From Blastomussa wellsi (taxonomy: Eukaryota; Cnidaria; Anthozoa; Scleractinia; Plerogyridae), in the NCBI GenBank assembly GCA_947652115.1, contig OX393573.1, positions 13,448,991-13,512,990 of the forward strand: a DNA stretch of 64,000 nucleotides, written 5' to 3'. Position 1 is the first letter of the stretch. Each line of letters starts with the position of its first letter. Both the position numbers and the translations under genes were made by a program. Below are positions 34,414 through 49,400 of this stretch, one piece after another. A model generated the notes under the pieces. It was given only the letters and a program-made list of their open reading frames with translations. It was not told where the DNA came from and searched no databases.

Positions 34414-37400
34414 GCTGCAGATTATTGAACCACTGTCGTCAAAATGACGTCAAAAGTGCAGCCCGCTTCAGATTATTGAACCGTTGACTGAGAAAACCTG
34501 GGAACGAGATTGTGTTATTTTTGGTGAGCAGAAAAACAGAGGGCGAAATGGCGAAACTCCTTTAAGAACGGGGAAATATTTTGAATGAATAACAAAACAA
34601 TTATTGAATTCGGCTTTCGTGGGATATGAAGAATTCTGCAGATCTTGGGGGGTGTCATCCACCCTCCTTGATCTGCAGAATTCTTCATATCTTACTCAGC
34701 CTCATTAGAAAAGTAAAAACGCTTGTTATACTTATGCATTGTTCTTACCTACAATCGTTTATTTAAATTGTGCCAGGCCCTATTAAAGGCTGCCACCAAC
34801 ATTGTTAAGAACTTTGACTTGTGGGGGCTTTATTAGTTGTAGCTTTACAAAAGTCTTTGATTTGTTTGTTTTAGACTTCGTATTTTCAACGCAGATTATT
34901 TCCACCATGTTGGTGTGTGGTATAACAGTATTCCAAGTGAGTTGAAATTCACAGTCATATCTTAGGTCCCTTCAAAATACTAAAAAGATTGGTTCAAACT
35001 TTATCTATTAAGTAGTTTTTAAACAAATAAAGTTTAAGCTTTAACACTTGTGGAATGCGCGGAGGCCAAATGGATAGACAGTGCGCTGGACTCCGGATCG
35101 GATGATCTGGGTTCGAGCCCTGGCCGGGGCATTCCGTTGTGTTCTTGGGCAAGACAATTTACTCTCGCAGTGCCTCTCTTCCCCCAGGTGAAAAAATGGG
35201 TACCGGCGAATTTACCACTGGGGGTAACCCTGCGATGGACTAGCATCCCATCCAGTGGGCAGTAGAAATGCTCTCTGTCACTTCATGCTACAGAAACTGG
35301 GACAAGCTCCGGCCTGATGGGCCAATAGGCTTCTTATAATTTCTTTAACACGGCTGACTTTATAATTTCATATGACTGAAACAAGCTAGGTCATAAACGA
35401 ACGAGAATGTATTAGTTTGAAAAGTATTCTGTATTTTATAAGAATATAATTTGGTTTTATCAACTGGGTTGATAATGTGAATTGGCCTCCGTAAAGAGAT
35501 TCAAGAGCTGACGTTTCGAGCGTTAGCCCTTCGTCGGAGCGAATCGGATTGGATTCGACGAAGGGCTAACGCTCGAAACGTCAGCTTTCGAATGTCTTTA
35601 CGGTGGCCAATTCACATTATCAACCCAGTTGATAAAACCAAATTGTATTGTTATAACTCCCACCGACGCAGCACCACAGTTTCTTTTGTATTGATTGACA
35701 TTGACTTTCTGTATTTTATAAGGCCCATTGTACGTTCTGCCAAATACGTTCTAAAGGGTTACTTGCATGCGAACCCGGGTCTGGAAGTTAGAATCGAGGG
35801 AATTTTCTTTTTAAATCAATCCTTTCATTGTGTTGGCCTTTTAACTTTTAAAGGAGATTTCCCAGCAAGTACAACTGTTTTGGTGAAGCTTTTGTACAGC
35901 ACGTTTTGGGAAATTTTTTGTTGTTCAGTGTTGTTGTTGCTGCTGTCTCTTTGCGAAAGAAAAATCATCTGTTTTTTTAAGTCTTTATTTCACTCTCTCT
36001 GTTTTATTTTCTTCTCAGGTTCTTGTGCTGCTTCTAACATTATTCGATTATTTGAGGCGGCAGTACATTCGAGCCTGTGCTAATAATACTTTTTGCAAGA
36101 ATTTGTTTGACGTCGTCTATGGTGAGTTTTTCGTAAACATTCGCAAACTCTTTAATAATTCGCCACGTTTAAAAAACACAACCTTGAAGGTGTTTTGCTG
36201 GATTTACTGTTTTTTAACATTTCGCGGTCTACTCCTTAGTTTTTTTTCGAGTGAGAAGCTATATAATTTGAACACTCGAGACAGTGAAAATGAGAGATGC
36301 AATAGACCGTTTTACCGATACAGTGGCCATTTTGAATTCTATTGTTTCAAGTAGCTATTATGGGATGCCCAGGGGGCAAATTAATTTGTCTTAATTAGCA
36401 CACCAGTGCGGTGATGAATTCCCTGGCGCACATTGAATTGACTTGGTTTGATTTGACTCAAACAGCCTTCCAGATGACCATCTTGCCGTGGCGAAGACAA
36501 AATTTAATTCCCATCCTTATCTCTTGGCAGTGTTGAAACGTAAATTACACCCAGCAGGCAACAGTTGCCTTCAAGGAAATCTACAAGGCATTCCACCAAG
36601 GAAGGCTTTGAGTCGTGCTTTCTGATGGAAATTGCAAAGAAGCTTTCTGCCAGGTGTAAACAAACATGCTGCCCCTCGTCCTACCTAGTGTCGTGCGAAT
36701 TTGATTTCAGCATAAAGTTTTTTTTAATTTTATTTTATTGCGGGCGTCCAGAGGAGCCCACAATTCAATTCTCGACGTTGCTATTGCAAAAGCATGCGCA
36801 GCAGTTGTGTTAAGTTAACCCCTGACTCAATCTTTTTCTCTATTTGAGTTGACTTCCACCAAGAATGTATGGAATGCAACAAACGCAATTTGATCACGCG
36901 CATTGCACGTATTCGGACCTTGGATCACGTAAAACTCATGTCATTTTCAAGTCTCTTTCCACCCCAAGCGAGTAGCGAGAGTGATTTTTGTCCGATCCGT
37001 TCGTCCTGGACCTCAATACCGTGGCGATAGCATCGCAAAGACGTAAAAAACCCAGGCTTTAGTGGTTTACCAACAAGAACTTTCAAACACATTTGCATTT
37101 TGTTGAATGTGGCCCAAAAGATAACACATTCCTTGCGAGTTCATGTTCATCCCGTGTGAAACTTTTTGATTTGTCTGTTCGAAACAAATGTTCCCCAAGT
37201 TAAAGAAACAAACCTTTAATGCTTCCTTTTCACGATTGCACATCATGACTTCCACCTCACGATTTATAGCCTGACATGCTGTCACGCCAGATGTACTGTC
37301 ACGCTCACGCTGTGTCGGTCACTACTTGTACAGAGGTATTGTTTCAAAATGGCCGCTGATTTATGCACATACAAATTGTCCCTTGTTGCCTCGTTCAAGA

Positions 37401-40400
37401 TAAATATTATTTTGATTTTTGAGCTAAGAAACGAGGCAAGGAGGGCTAATTTGAATACTGAAAAAAGAATGTTAAGATGGTAGGCATTTTGGAATAAGGT
37501 GTATATATGTAACCAAGATAAATTGTCATTCAAATGATAAGGCTGAACACTCTTCATCGATCTAACCTTTGGTTGTTACAAGTATGTATACGTATTTTTT
37601 TTTTCAGGTGGGATCGAGGGAGGTTTAGTTGTGTCAGCATTTGTCTCTCTTCTGTTGCTGCTTCATTTCATGAAATGCCATCGGTGAGTATTGCAATGAA
37701 ATTTGTCTTTCAAAGTCTGCAGTTCAACCCTCTCTATCAATGTGGAACCCTTTTAAAGGTATACAGATTAAGAAATATGCGAATTTAACTGTTAGTGAAA
37801 AGTCACAGAATATTTCGTTAACCTTAAAGGGCCCCAGTCAGCCACACCTTTGTTATTGTTTACACGCGAGAGTTGCAGTATTATATTTTACGCGGAGCGT
37901 GCCAAAACGAAAATGATCGGCCCACAAACCTTCTAAAGGTAATGAATTCTTTCAGAAACATACCTTAGAGCAATACAAGGAGATTTCGCTTCTCCATACA
38001 ATTTTAATAATTTCGATGGCATCGAAAATGGCGGAGGCTGACTAGGGCAGTAGTGCTTAATTACAGGAATGGCTCCGGTCTCGGAATGCTCTGGGAACGA
38101 GTTTGGTTAGCTAAATTAGACTACAAAATCAGTCTGGTTAGCCTATTATAACACTGCGGTTAGCCTACTAAGCAACCCGGTTAGCCTACTGAGCACTGCG
38201 GTTAGCCTATTAAGCAATCCGGTTAGCCTACTATAGCAGTCCGGTTAGCCTACTAAGCACTGCGATTATGCTTTTATAATTGACTCCTTTTTTTCTCTTT
38301 ATTAGACGAAAAAATCAAAGTCTAAAAAAATCTAAGTGTCCCGGAGCCATTCCTGCATTTAACGCCATGTGACTAGGGCCTTTTAGAGCTATGATTCAGG
38401 TACATACAACCGTGTCACTGGTGACTGGTACTTAACAATAAATCCAGTATGATCTCCATGTTGCCGGTCAACACTGTTTCGGTATTGTTGATGACTAATT
38501 GTGTGGTGAAAAACTCTGCCTCAGTAAGTAAGCGTTGCACTATCGCATCAGCCATTTTCCTTGGTGGCCTTGGTGGGAAGGGTGGGGGCCGGGTGGGTGG
38601 GGTCTTCCTTGTTATACACTTTACAAGCTTCTTCTATTTCAGGTACTCAAACGTCTCTTTCCGAAAACTGGTGTGTGTTCTAAAGGCCAGAGCTGAAAAT
38701 GTATAATTTTATATGGATAACGTATTGTTTGGTCTGAAAAATTGGACAGGATTTGGAACACTGGAATGTGTACCTGGCCTCCAAAAAAGATTCCACAAAG
38801 AACCCACCTTGAAAGCATGATTCAGAGGAACTTAAAATTTTATGAATTAAAAGCCCTTGAAAATTGTAGTCAGTGCTGGAAAGTCCTTGAAATTTGTAGC
38901 TTATTTCAATCAACCTATACTTTTACCTGTCTGGCAGGCACACTCGCTGTTATGAACACCTGATTAATGCTGTATTTTGCAGTGCAAGTCCTGTGGGCTG
39001 TTAACGATCCAACTCAAGTCATGAATTTCGTCGTTTGCCATGCCCTTTTTACAGCGAACGGGCACTCGGCTGCTTAATTCGGCTTCTTAGTCGTTTTAGA
39101 ACACTGTGCATTTTACCTGATCCCTCAGTCTCTGAGTCCTTGAAAAAATTAAATTGTGTCCTTGAAGGTCCTTCAAAAGTCCTTTCGTCCAAAGAAAGGT
39201 ACGAACCCTGCAATTAGTCGCCTTCAGTGTCCAGTATTCCCGTGCTGAGTATTTTTCCAATTGCCTTGTCTATTCCAGGGACCACGTTTTTCAGCTGTAT
39301 CGAGGCGAAACATCGTTTTGTCATGAAGTGTATGTTTCTCCGGCTGCTTTAGTGGTAAGAAAAAAAAAACATGGGTGATAGTTCCCAAAAACTCGCATTT
39401 TTAACAGAGTGCGTTTGGAGGGGGTGGGAGGCGCGGTGGCCTAATGATTAGAGTGCTGGACTCCAGATTCAACGGACCAGGACCGATCCTCTGCTAGGAC
39501 ACTGCGTTATGTGTTCTTGGGCAAGACACTTTACTCTCACAGTGCCTCTCTTTACCAAGGTGTATAAATGGGTACTGACGAAGTAATGCTGGAGAGCAAC
39601 CCTGCGATGGACTAGCATCCCATCCAGGGGGGGTAGAACAACTCTCAGTCGCTTCATGCTACAGAGATCGGGATAAGCTCCGGCGGTATGGGCCACTAGG
39701 CTCGACACAGACGAGAGAGTTGGGTTTGGTTTGGGGACATTGGCTCTAACTTAAGACGGCTTGTTAGTGCAATTTTTGTTCTAATTTTTGTCTTGGTTTG
39801 TTAAAGTGCACTTAACCCCAAAATATTTTTTTCGTTAAAATGAACCTTTGCACCAGTTTGAAACGCATTGCACCTTTCGTTTCTCCTTTATACCAAGTTA
39901 CAAAAACTGTACGTTAATTGGTTCACGACCGAGTCAGAAGGGGCATGGGTCTATTCCTGGGTTGACGTTACAAACTGATTTGCATGCATGTTAACAAAGA
40001 GATGATGCGATGCAAATCAGTTTGTGACGTCAACCCAGGAATAGACCCCAGCCCATTCTGACTCGGTCGTGCACCAACTGATGCTCGGTTTTCGTAACTT
40101 TTAAGAGCTATAAAAAGTCAGCATTTGGTAAAAAGGAGAAACGAAAGATGCAACGCGATTCGAACTGGTGCAAAGGTTTATTGTAGAAAAGAAAAATTTT
40201 GGGGTCAGGTGCACTTCAAGAGAATTATTAAGTTTGTGCTAGTGAGAAAAAAGATGGTGCAGTGAAGAACAATTTAACTTTAAAAAAGACAACCTGTAAA
40301 TGGGAAACCAGCAAACAAAAAGTTATCGCACTGAGAATAGACCTTTTCTTGGGTGAAGCGTTGGCTCAAACATGCTTTGAAAGTTAGGTTAACTTGATTC

Positions 40401-43400
40401 AGATTAATGGTGTTTTCTTTTCTTTTGAATTTCTGTTCACTCATTGTTTCTTAACTTTTGTCTGTAGGGAAAAAGCCTTCGATTTTGTGGATATCAAATA
40501 GGACACACCTTAATTGGTATGAGACAAATATCTTTGGTTTTTTTCTCTGTCTGTCTCCTTGCTTGTTTATGTGGTAACCCAAATTTTATTAAATCCCGCA
40601 ATTTTTCCAACAGCATTTGATATAGCAAAGGTCCGAAGTGTAACAACTTTCAATCAATTTACATTCCTTCACGCATTAGCATAGGAAGATCATTTTTATG
40701 ATAAGATTTTGTGTTTTAAATAAAGATTGATATTCAAGTCCAGTGCTGTGAAAACCGGAAGTAGCGTTGGATGTTCTGCGTTTGACCGCCGTGAATGACA
40801 AATCAGCTTCTAAGTTCATGTGCGAGACACATACGGATATTTCTCTGATGAACATCGTAGAAAGCCCCGTGTTTAGAGGTAGAATGTACAGCGAAAAAGT
40901 GTTAGGGGTAATTTGAAAATGAACGTTTCTTAAATCGTCGCATTTTACGTGTTTTGTATCAGTCTGTTTGTTTCTTTGTCTGTTTTTTTCCTATAGGTTA
41001 CTTCACTCTGTCATGCTTTCTGAGCATTGTGACAGTTGTACTGGCAGCTATTTTCAAAAATCCAAAAGCAATCTTCTCCGTGAATGCATTAAAACACTTT
41101 GAAGATATTGGATTGACTCTTTTGTAAGTCTTGACTCTCCACGTTTTGTGAATTCAAAATTTTGGCTAAACACACGAGGGATGAATACCACCCAGACTGC
41201 CTGAAAATGCACCCCCTTCCCTCCCCTCCCACAATATTTGCGTATGTTTATTTTGTAAGTTTGTCCCCGCTATATGGCCCTAGGCCTGCTATACGTTCCT
41301 GTTACATGTGCCTGTTACATGTCCCTATGACTTTTGTCCTTTTGTGTGCCTAATGTTAACAAAAGGCCCATTTGATTAAGCCGGATTCAAGTTATTTCTG
41401 GTTGTAGGATTTAATTATCCGACAGTCTTGAAATCTAGCTGCGCATAGTGGAGGACACGTGACCTGGTTAGCGCACATTCTCGTCCCCAGAGGCCGCGAT
41501 CCTTTTGGTCAGCACCAAGAATCTAGACCTCTGGGCAGGTCCGATTTTCTGACCATGCGCAGAGGATTCGTTTCACACTATCAGCCAATCAGATTTGTCA
41601 GACTTAACTTTGTGCATGCGCAGAGTGACGGGAAGTCTATAAATCTAGGACTTCCGGTGTTGGACCTTCCCAAAGGTCGCGATTCTTGGTGCTGACCAAA
41701 AGATCCTATACAAGTTATATGTATATAATTATGTGTGTCTCCCATAAAATATTATATCAAAAGTAGGTCGTTTCATGCAGTTTTATCTTCCAATTTAACA
41801 GTTAGAATCATGCTGTACAGTATAATAGGCTAGTTGTGAAGTACAATCTACTGATCCAAATTTCAATTATTGCTCTGAACCTCGACGTGATTCTTTTGCC
41901 TGTGTTCAATGAAGCGCAGTTCAAAACTAGCCTGTTATTAACACCTTCTACAGAACTTTTAGTATAAATGGTGTTAGGGTTTTATCTTCTTGTCACACCC
42001 AAACTATTCCGCTTTAATATAATTCGTTTTTCAGACAAACATTTGGTGTGGCCATTTTGTTGCTGTTGTTCCAGCTTTTTCTTGCACATGCTATCTTCCG
42101 GGACCGCACCTACCCAAACATCACAGTCACCATTGATAACAGGTAGACATAGACCCTGTACATAGATTGCTGTTAATTTTAAATTATTTTTTGACGATGA
42201 ACCAAATTACCCTTAAGATGTAGGAAACCTAAAACTAATACTTGACTAAGGAAGAAAAACACCAGAGAGGTGATACTAAACCAAAAAGGAACAAGGATGG
42301 TTGCGGATATGGGGAAGATTGAGACGGTTTTGAAAAATTTAGGCTAAATTTTTCAAAATGGACGAACCGTGACGTAGCTCTCAAAATTCAAAAGCCAATT
42401 ATGTTTCCACTGTCACCTGAATAAATTCGACTGACCTTTGAAGATCTCCTAAATACGAAAGGGTGGATATTATAAGCAAAGTTGAACTGGTTATCACTAA
42501 CAACCCCAACATCGTAGTTAGAACTCATAACAAAACTATTTGGCCAAACAGCGGGAAAATGTTATAACCCGTCATTTTGCATTCAGCAGAAGTTGACTCG
42601 CTCTAAATAATTATGCAACTGGCTGTAACAACTACTAACAGTGTTGATATCTGGAACGTTCGATTTAATTTAATTTGAATTGGGCAAATATATATCGACT
42701 TTTATTGATATGGATATGCATGGAGAGATATAAGTTGATATGGAAGTACTTGGATCGATATGTTCTTATGTGAAACTCAATTTGGAACAAATTGAATCTT
42801 TTTTGGATCCAGATTAGGATTGATATTGATCGATTTGGAACGACGTGGGTCGATTTGGATTAATTTGGGCTGATGTGGATCGATTTAAATCGATTTGGAT
42901 CCATTTAAAACAGTTTGCTACAATTTGTATTGATGATCGACTGTTGTCTGCTTCAATACTGTGTAATTAAGTTTTATTTTAAATCAGCGAATCCAATTAG
43001 GTGTCCTTTTATTTTCTTGTTTAATTTTTTTTCTAGACGGCTTTTTTCCATCATGTCGTACTTTTTCTTCTTCTACAACATTCTTCTTGGATTGTTTTCC
43101 TGCTTTATGCGTATTCTAAAAGGAATGTTTCTGGGGGTTCTCTTTATCTCTCGAATTGACCGCACATCCTTAATGCAAGGCTTCCAGACATGGGACAAAG
43201 GTACGTAAAACTTTTATGAACTCCCTCACGATGTTTTTGGTAAAAATGTAAATGGAAAACAACACAAGGGAACGGACGAAGATATGTAAAACTTCACTGA
43301 ACCAAAATGGTACTTGGATGGCTAAGGATTGGAGAGATTAAAACGGATTGCAAATGGCAGGCTATTTTTTTTTTTTCAACATGCACAAACCATAACGTAC

Positions 43401-46400
43401 AATGTATTTCCTTCAAACCAGCCTTTACTGTTGTGAATTAACTTACCAAAGCAGACGTTAATTTGCCATTGTTGGAGTGATTTACACACAGATTTAACAC
43501 CGTGAAACAATCAAAACTCGATTTAAATACATGAAGTCGGCGCTTAGTGTGGGCAAAACGCCTGCGGAAAAGCCATGATTATTTTCGGTCAACCCAGTCA
43601 CTAAGCGTAACCCAGTGGAACCTCGTTTACGGTCACCAACGGGCCATGACATTACCTATGTTAAAGGGGTGGACGTATTAACGGGAAGGGTCAAATTTGA
43701 TCCCCTGTCATACATACATTTGCATTTCTAAACAACTTTCAATTTTTCTGAAAGTGAGAAGTGATCATCGTAGTTAATTTCCAAGCTTGAAAAAAATTCA
43801 GTGCTTCAACGGACTGCTTTAATCCAATTTCTTGAATTGGAAATTCACTGCAATGATCATTTCTCATCGTCATCTACATACACGGGTCATATATGAATTA
43901 TTTCATGCATATGCTTTTTGTCATGTCAATTCTTTAATAAGCATCGAGGATGCAGAAACTTCACTTTGTGCATACAGAATTAACCAAGTGAATTTTGATG
44001 AACATAACTGGAATCTAAAATCAAAACCTTATCAGACCCGGTTGTACACATCCTTCTAAAAACGACGTCCCGATCTCTTTGGCTTTGCGTCATTTTATAT
44101 ATTGATTACTTTTCGTTATGTTACTTAACGTTAAATGTTGTTTCTCGAGCACTGCATTTGTTTTGTTTGGACAATAAAGAATGCGTATTTAGTTCGAGTG
44201 ACCGTATTAACGGGGTAAAATTGTATTATACGAGTTCAGAAATTGGCCGTTGGTCGGGGCAAAACAAAAATGATCGAAATAATTAGGCGGGGTTGCACTG
44301 TACTGCAAAACCATTTTTTCCCCATGCAAGTGATTTCTTTTCAATACGTTTGTTTTGTTTCTGAGCGAGTGCAAAAAGCCAGCTCTCTTCTTTACATCAT
44401 GTTTTCTCTTGCATTTTCTACTCAGCTTTCGTCGCCTACCTTGGATTTATCACTGTCCTTGTGGCCCACAGACACCCAGTGATGCTGGTGTTCTGTCAGC
44501 TGCTTCTCGACAGGCACAAGGATCAACAACCTCTACGGGAACGTGAGTTGTATTCATTAAAAGGTTCATTTCCTTTTTCGATCTCGGTATGAAAATTTTA
44601 CAGTAAAGGTACCGCATTGCGGGCAACATTTTCTTTCAACTTGTCTCGCAACATTGTTGCATTGCAAGTTGAAACTTGGTTTTGTGCGTATTGCCACTCG
44701 CATCCCCAACTTATCGCGCAACAACCTTCAGTGTCAGCCTCCTCCTCAGGCGCTTCGATTTTGGTCCCGAACAAAGGCGAGAACGAAGCACGAGCGACTG
44801 GTGACGACCGCGAAGCGCGAGGTATGACGGGAAGGAGAAAGAGGCAGCTTGTGCAACATGTTGCGCGAAGTAGACTTGAGTTATACTTTCTGCAACAAAT
44901 TTTAGCTTTGCTGCTCGTATTACCACTCACCCAATAACTTGCTTCGCAGTAAGTTTGAATGCAACGCTTCTGATTGGCTATCAGCGAAACGCGGCTACGC
45001 GGCGAAAACAAAAAAAAAATGGCGAACGGAGACGAGTTTGGAGTCTTGCGTGTGAATTTACCGGTTTTGTTTTCAAGGCCTTCCTTTCTATTCTTCCAAC
45101 AAAAAACCCAAACAGAGAACGTACAATGCTCACTTTCAAGAAACATTATGAGAGGCCGCCATCTTTGTTTACGGACGACTGACCAATCATACGCACGGGA
45201 TTCCACTACTTTCAACACTGAATTTGTTGCGTGACAAGTTTGTCATGCGAGTGGTAATACGACAACACCAAGTTTCAACTTGCAGTGCAACAATTTTGCG
45301 AGGCAAGTTGAAAGAAAATGTTGCCGTATGACGTAATATATCAAACACGAGAGACAGTGTTTCATCACATTTCCAAACACCGAGAAGAGAGTTGGGAATA
45401 CGACGCGCAGCGGAGTATTTTTGACGAACTTCGAGGTGTTTGGAAATTTGATAAAACACTGTCTCGAGTGTTTGATATATCTTCTCAATCGAAACTAAAA
45501 CTACGGAGAAAACGAAGAAATAAAATCGTAAAAATCTATGCTAATTAAGGTCACATTTCCAAACCACGGTTACGGTTCTGATTTCCTTTGTTTTAACGTG
45601 ATGAATTATTAATGATTTGAGAACGTACCTTAACGAACGGATCGTCAATTGGTATGAGCTATAATATATATCATTTAAATTTTTATCTCTTAAATTATTA
45701 TGGTTCTTGGGAGGGTTTCTTCAGGTGGTCTGCCTTGTATGGGGTCTCTCTCTCACTGTTTCTTCCTTTCACTCTATTCTCTTTATCTTTCTCTCTGCTT
45801 TCTTTTTTTCTTTTTCTTTTCTCTAACTTATATAACTTATATTGCTACTATTTTTATATTTGTATGCACTTCTTTTATGCCATTAAATTGTAATAAATAA
45901 ATAAATAAATAACAAAATGGATATGTCTTAGTGAAATCACACCTACAATTATTTTTCTTCGATGTTTTCAATTCATCTCAACCATGAATGAATGAGTGAA
46001 TGAATTAATGAACGAACGAATGCATAAATGAAGACTCAGAACTGTTAGTATTTATCTTTAAATCTACTGAATCGGAGACACTTTTTACATAGTAAAATAT
46101 ATCTTAGCTACACGCCGGTTGCGTTTTTGCAGTTAAGTGGGGAAACTGAAAGCCTGTCGAATGCCTTGTTTCTGTTTTATCGTATTTAACATGTGAGAAA
46201 TGAAATAAATAAAATGATATTTACCTTGTTTTCATGGCCTGCATTGAATTCTATGGACTTTTAATTTTCTTTTTTTTTTCGGATTTTGCCCTTATATTTA
46301 TCTTGTTAATTGCAGAACCTCCAACCCAGCCCAAGCAACGCTCTAGTTTTGGAGTCCCAGAACGTTCTGCAGGTATGTGGTACACTTATTTCTAACACTA

Positions 46401-49400
46401 ACTTCCAATTCAAATGTCAGTATGCGGATGCTTGTAATGACGTCGGCAGTTTATTTCATACAAACTAATTGGATAATTACTAAAATTAGTCGATGGTTAA
46501 TACATCAGTTCGCTTCAGTGACTTCGCCAGTGTGTGTGTGTAGTTTGTATGGGTCATGTTGTAACTGAAATGTGATACTTCTTTCTGAATGAGATCGGCT
46601 CGAAAGTTTCAAAAACTTCACAGTTTCATTCGTTCGTTCGTTCACTAGTTCGTTAGCTCGTTCATTCGCCGGTTCGCTCGCTCGCCCGTTAGTGCTTTCG
46701 CTCGTTCATTCGCCGGTTCGTTCGTTCGCTCGTTTGTGTACTCGTTCGCTCGTTCATTGGCCGGTTCGTTCGTTCCCGCGTTCGTTTGCTCGTTCACTTG
46801 CCGGCTCGTTCGTTCGCCGGTTGGTTCGTTCATTCGTCGGTTCGTTCGCTCGTTTGTTCGCTCGTCCCTTCGTTAGTTCGCTCGTTTGTTCGCTTCTTTG
46901 GTGCGTTATGTTTTCAGCACCGTGTCCATCGAAATTTCATATCGCCGTTTTCCTTTACTTACAGAAAGAATGGGAATCCTTAATGTTAGCAGGCCTGTCA
47001 CCAATTACTCTGGCAGGTGCCTTGGTACTTCCATCCATCTTGTTTTTTTCTTTTGTTTTTGCCAGAAATGAATAAGAATTTTTTTTCGATGCAATAACTA
47101 TAAATTGAGGCGCATAAATGACTTTTCTCTAGAGAAAAAGGTGTTCAATACTTGGAAGCGACATTGTAAGGTATTCTTCGTTTTCACGAGACGTCAGAGA
47201 AAAACTAAAATTAAAAAATTTGAGTTTTTAACTTCATCAGGTAAAAGTCATTTTTAAACATATATCTGCTGGCCTGTTTTCAGCTCGGCAGACGGCTTTG
47301 TTTTGAAAACAGAACAGGTTGAATTTCAGATTTTTCACAATGCGTGACGTCGGCATTGTTTCTGCGTAACATGTTACGTGAGCGAAAATATCTATTCGCC
47401 TTACCTTTTCGAGTTCTGAGTAACCGATATGTTGAGGGAAGTGTCTATGCGAATGTTTTCAAATTTAACAAAGAGAAGAAACGTTTTGAGAGAGCCAAAG
47501 TAAACTCCAGATGTTTCCACTGGTTTCCGGCCGCCATGTTGGAGTCCCTCAGAGAGGCTCCAACATGGCGTCTCCATACTAAACACTATAATTTTTAGTG
47601 ATACCCTTTGCCGAATAACTCGAGTTCCGAATATCGTACATCCCCGAAACTTTGGCATGTTGTTTACTTATTACACTTCTACGATATTTCAATTTCTTGA
47701 CTCAACTTATTGAATGGTATTGATTGGTTAAAGTGGCCACGTCACGCAATTTTAGCCAATTTAAGCTCTGGTCAAGTGGCCAATGAATTACCTGTAAAGC
47801 AGATATCACAATAATAGGTCAAAGCTGTAGTAAAACACTGAAAAGAAACACGGAAAAACCAAGATGGCGCGTGCATGGATGATTAAAACTGAAGAAGATC
47901 AAAACGGATTGCATTTGGGAAGCTGAACACGAAAAATGATTGGGTTCGGTTTGGGTGGAAAGTGAATCCTACCACACGAAAGAGCAATCAAGCCTTAGTG
48001 AGATTGTTAAATTTGAGCATGGTTGAAGTAAAAGGAAGTGAGTGTTAAATGGGTAGCAAGGGGCGTTGAACAACCCACACACGGAGGGCACGAAGTTCCC
48101 GGTGTTGTTTCGTGTTTTAGTATTCTAATTTACGCGGATCCGTGTCGTACTTCCAGTAACATAACCAACAGCAATACAATTTCTGTTTTTCACTGTCTCG
48201 CCATCAAAAAATAAATTCAAAACCATGCAATGAAAAAAGCTGATTAAATTAAGATTTTATAAAATATAAATAGATAACAACATCTCCAAGTCCCAGGTCT
48301 GTGCGGTACACTATTCTTGAGTTATTTGCCGAAGCATTTCACGCAAATTTATAGAGTTTAGTATGGAGACGCCATGTTGGTGCCCATCCGGATGGGCACC
48401 AATATGGGGGCCGGAAATCAAAGAAAACATCTGGCACTTACTTTTGCTATGAAAGCGATTCCTGTTGCCTTATGATCTAGTACATATACACATAAATATC
48501 TTTCCTAATCCTTGAACTGTTTAAACTGCAAAAATCGTGAAAGAAGACCGTTTCTTCAAGAACAGCAGCTTTGTCACGGAACCATCGTGATGACATGTGC
48601 GGCGGAAATTTCGAAAATTCATCGTGCTGTATTTCAAATACGAAGCGTACTATTTAGCTGGAAACTTGCGAAAAGATGAATTTTTCGGATTTCTTCCACG
48701 TACGTGGTGACAATAAAAACTTAGCAGGCCCAGCGATTTTTGTTTTTAAAATTTTTTGACGTCACGTAAAAAACAAGAATACAATATCCCTCCATCATAC
48801 AATTGCCATAATTTCGATGCCATCGAAAATGGCGAAGGCTTACTGGGTTCCTTTAATAAGGGCTGTATACACTGTTCGGGCCTTACTCCCTTGGACTGAT
48901 TTTCCCAGAAAAACGCTTAAAGTGAAAGAGTCCTCAAAGAAGAGAGTTTAGTACGGAATGGACGGACTTCTGACCCTCATACCATACAAAGGTCTCTTCA
49001 AAATGTAAGATTTTCAAAAGTGTATTACGTCTTTGGGTTAAACCCAATAACACTCAAATTTAACAAAGGTGCGAAGGTTTGAATGCTCTTTCCATTGACA
49101 GACTTAATTTTCGATTCCACTGGTTTTAAATATTCGTTCCCAGTCACCTGCTCGTTTAGAACATGGCTCATTAAAGACTGATGCTCTACCAGTTTTCTGA
49201 TGCTCAGTCATTTCAAAAAGAGAACTCATAATTAACAAAAATAAACAGAATGGTCTAAAATACCGTGGCCTGGCTCCTTTAGCGATCTGTCGTCTTAACG
49301 CTTTGTCTATAGTCTGAGACTATATGGTACCAGTAAGTATTGGTAATCAAATGGTTACGAGTGAAATTAGGAAAAAAATTCACGCGCGTTTTGTCAAAGT

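Noticed and set aside
35051..35125. tRNA gene
   Set aside because: It has a B box but the body continues as a SINE with a second copy at 39429, and no good cloverleaf was found by eye.
35592..36083. 163-codon plus frame
   Set aside because: It begins in the Penelope terminal repeat and runs through intron sequence; only the part from 36019 is coding and in another frame.
44598..45218. 206-codon minus frame and overlapping plus frames
   Set aside because: They lie inside a TIR element of palindromic structure, match no transposase pattern, and overlap one another on both strands.
46645..47075. Arg/Ser/Phe-rich and Asn/Glu/Arg-rich frames on both strands
   Set aside because: Translation of the TTCG array.
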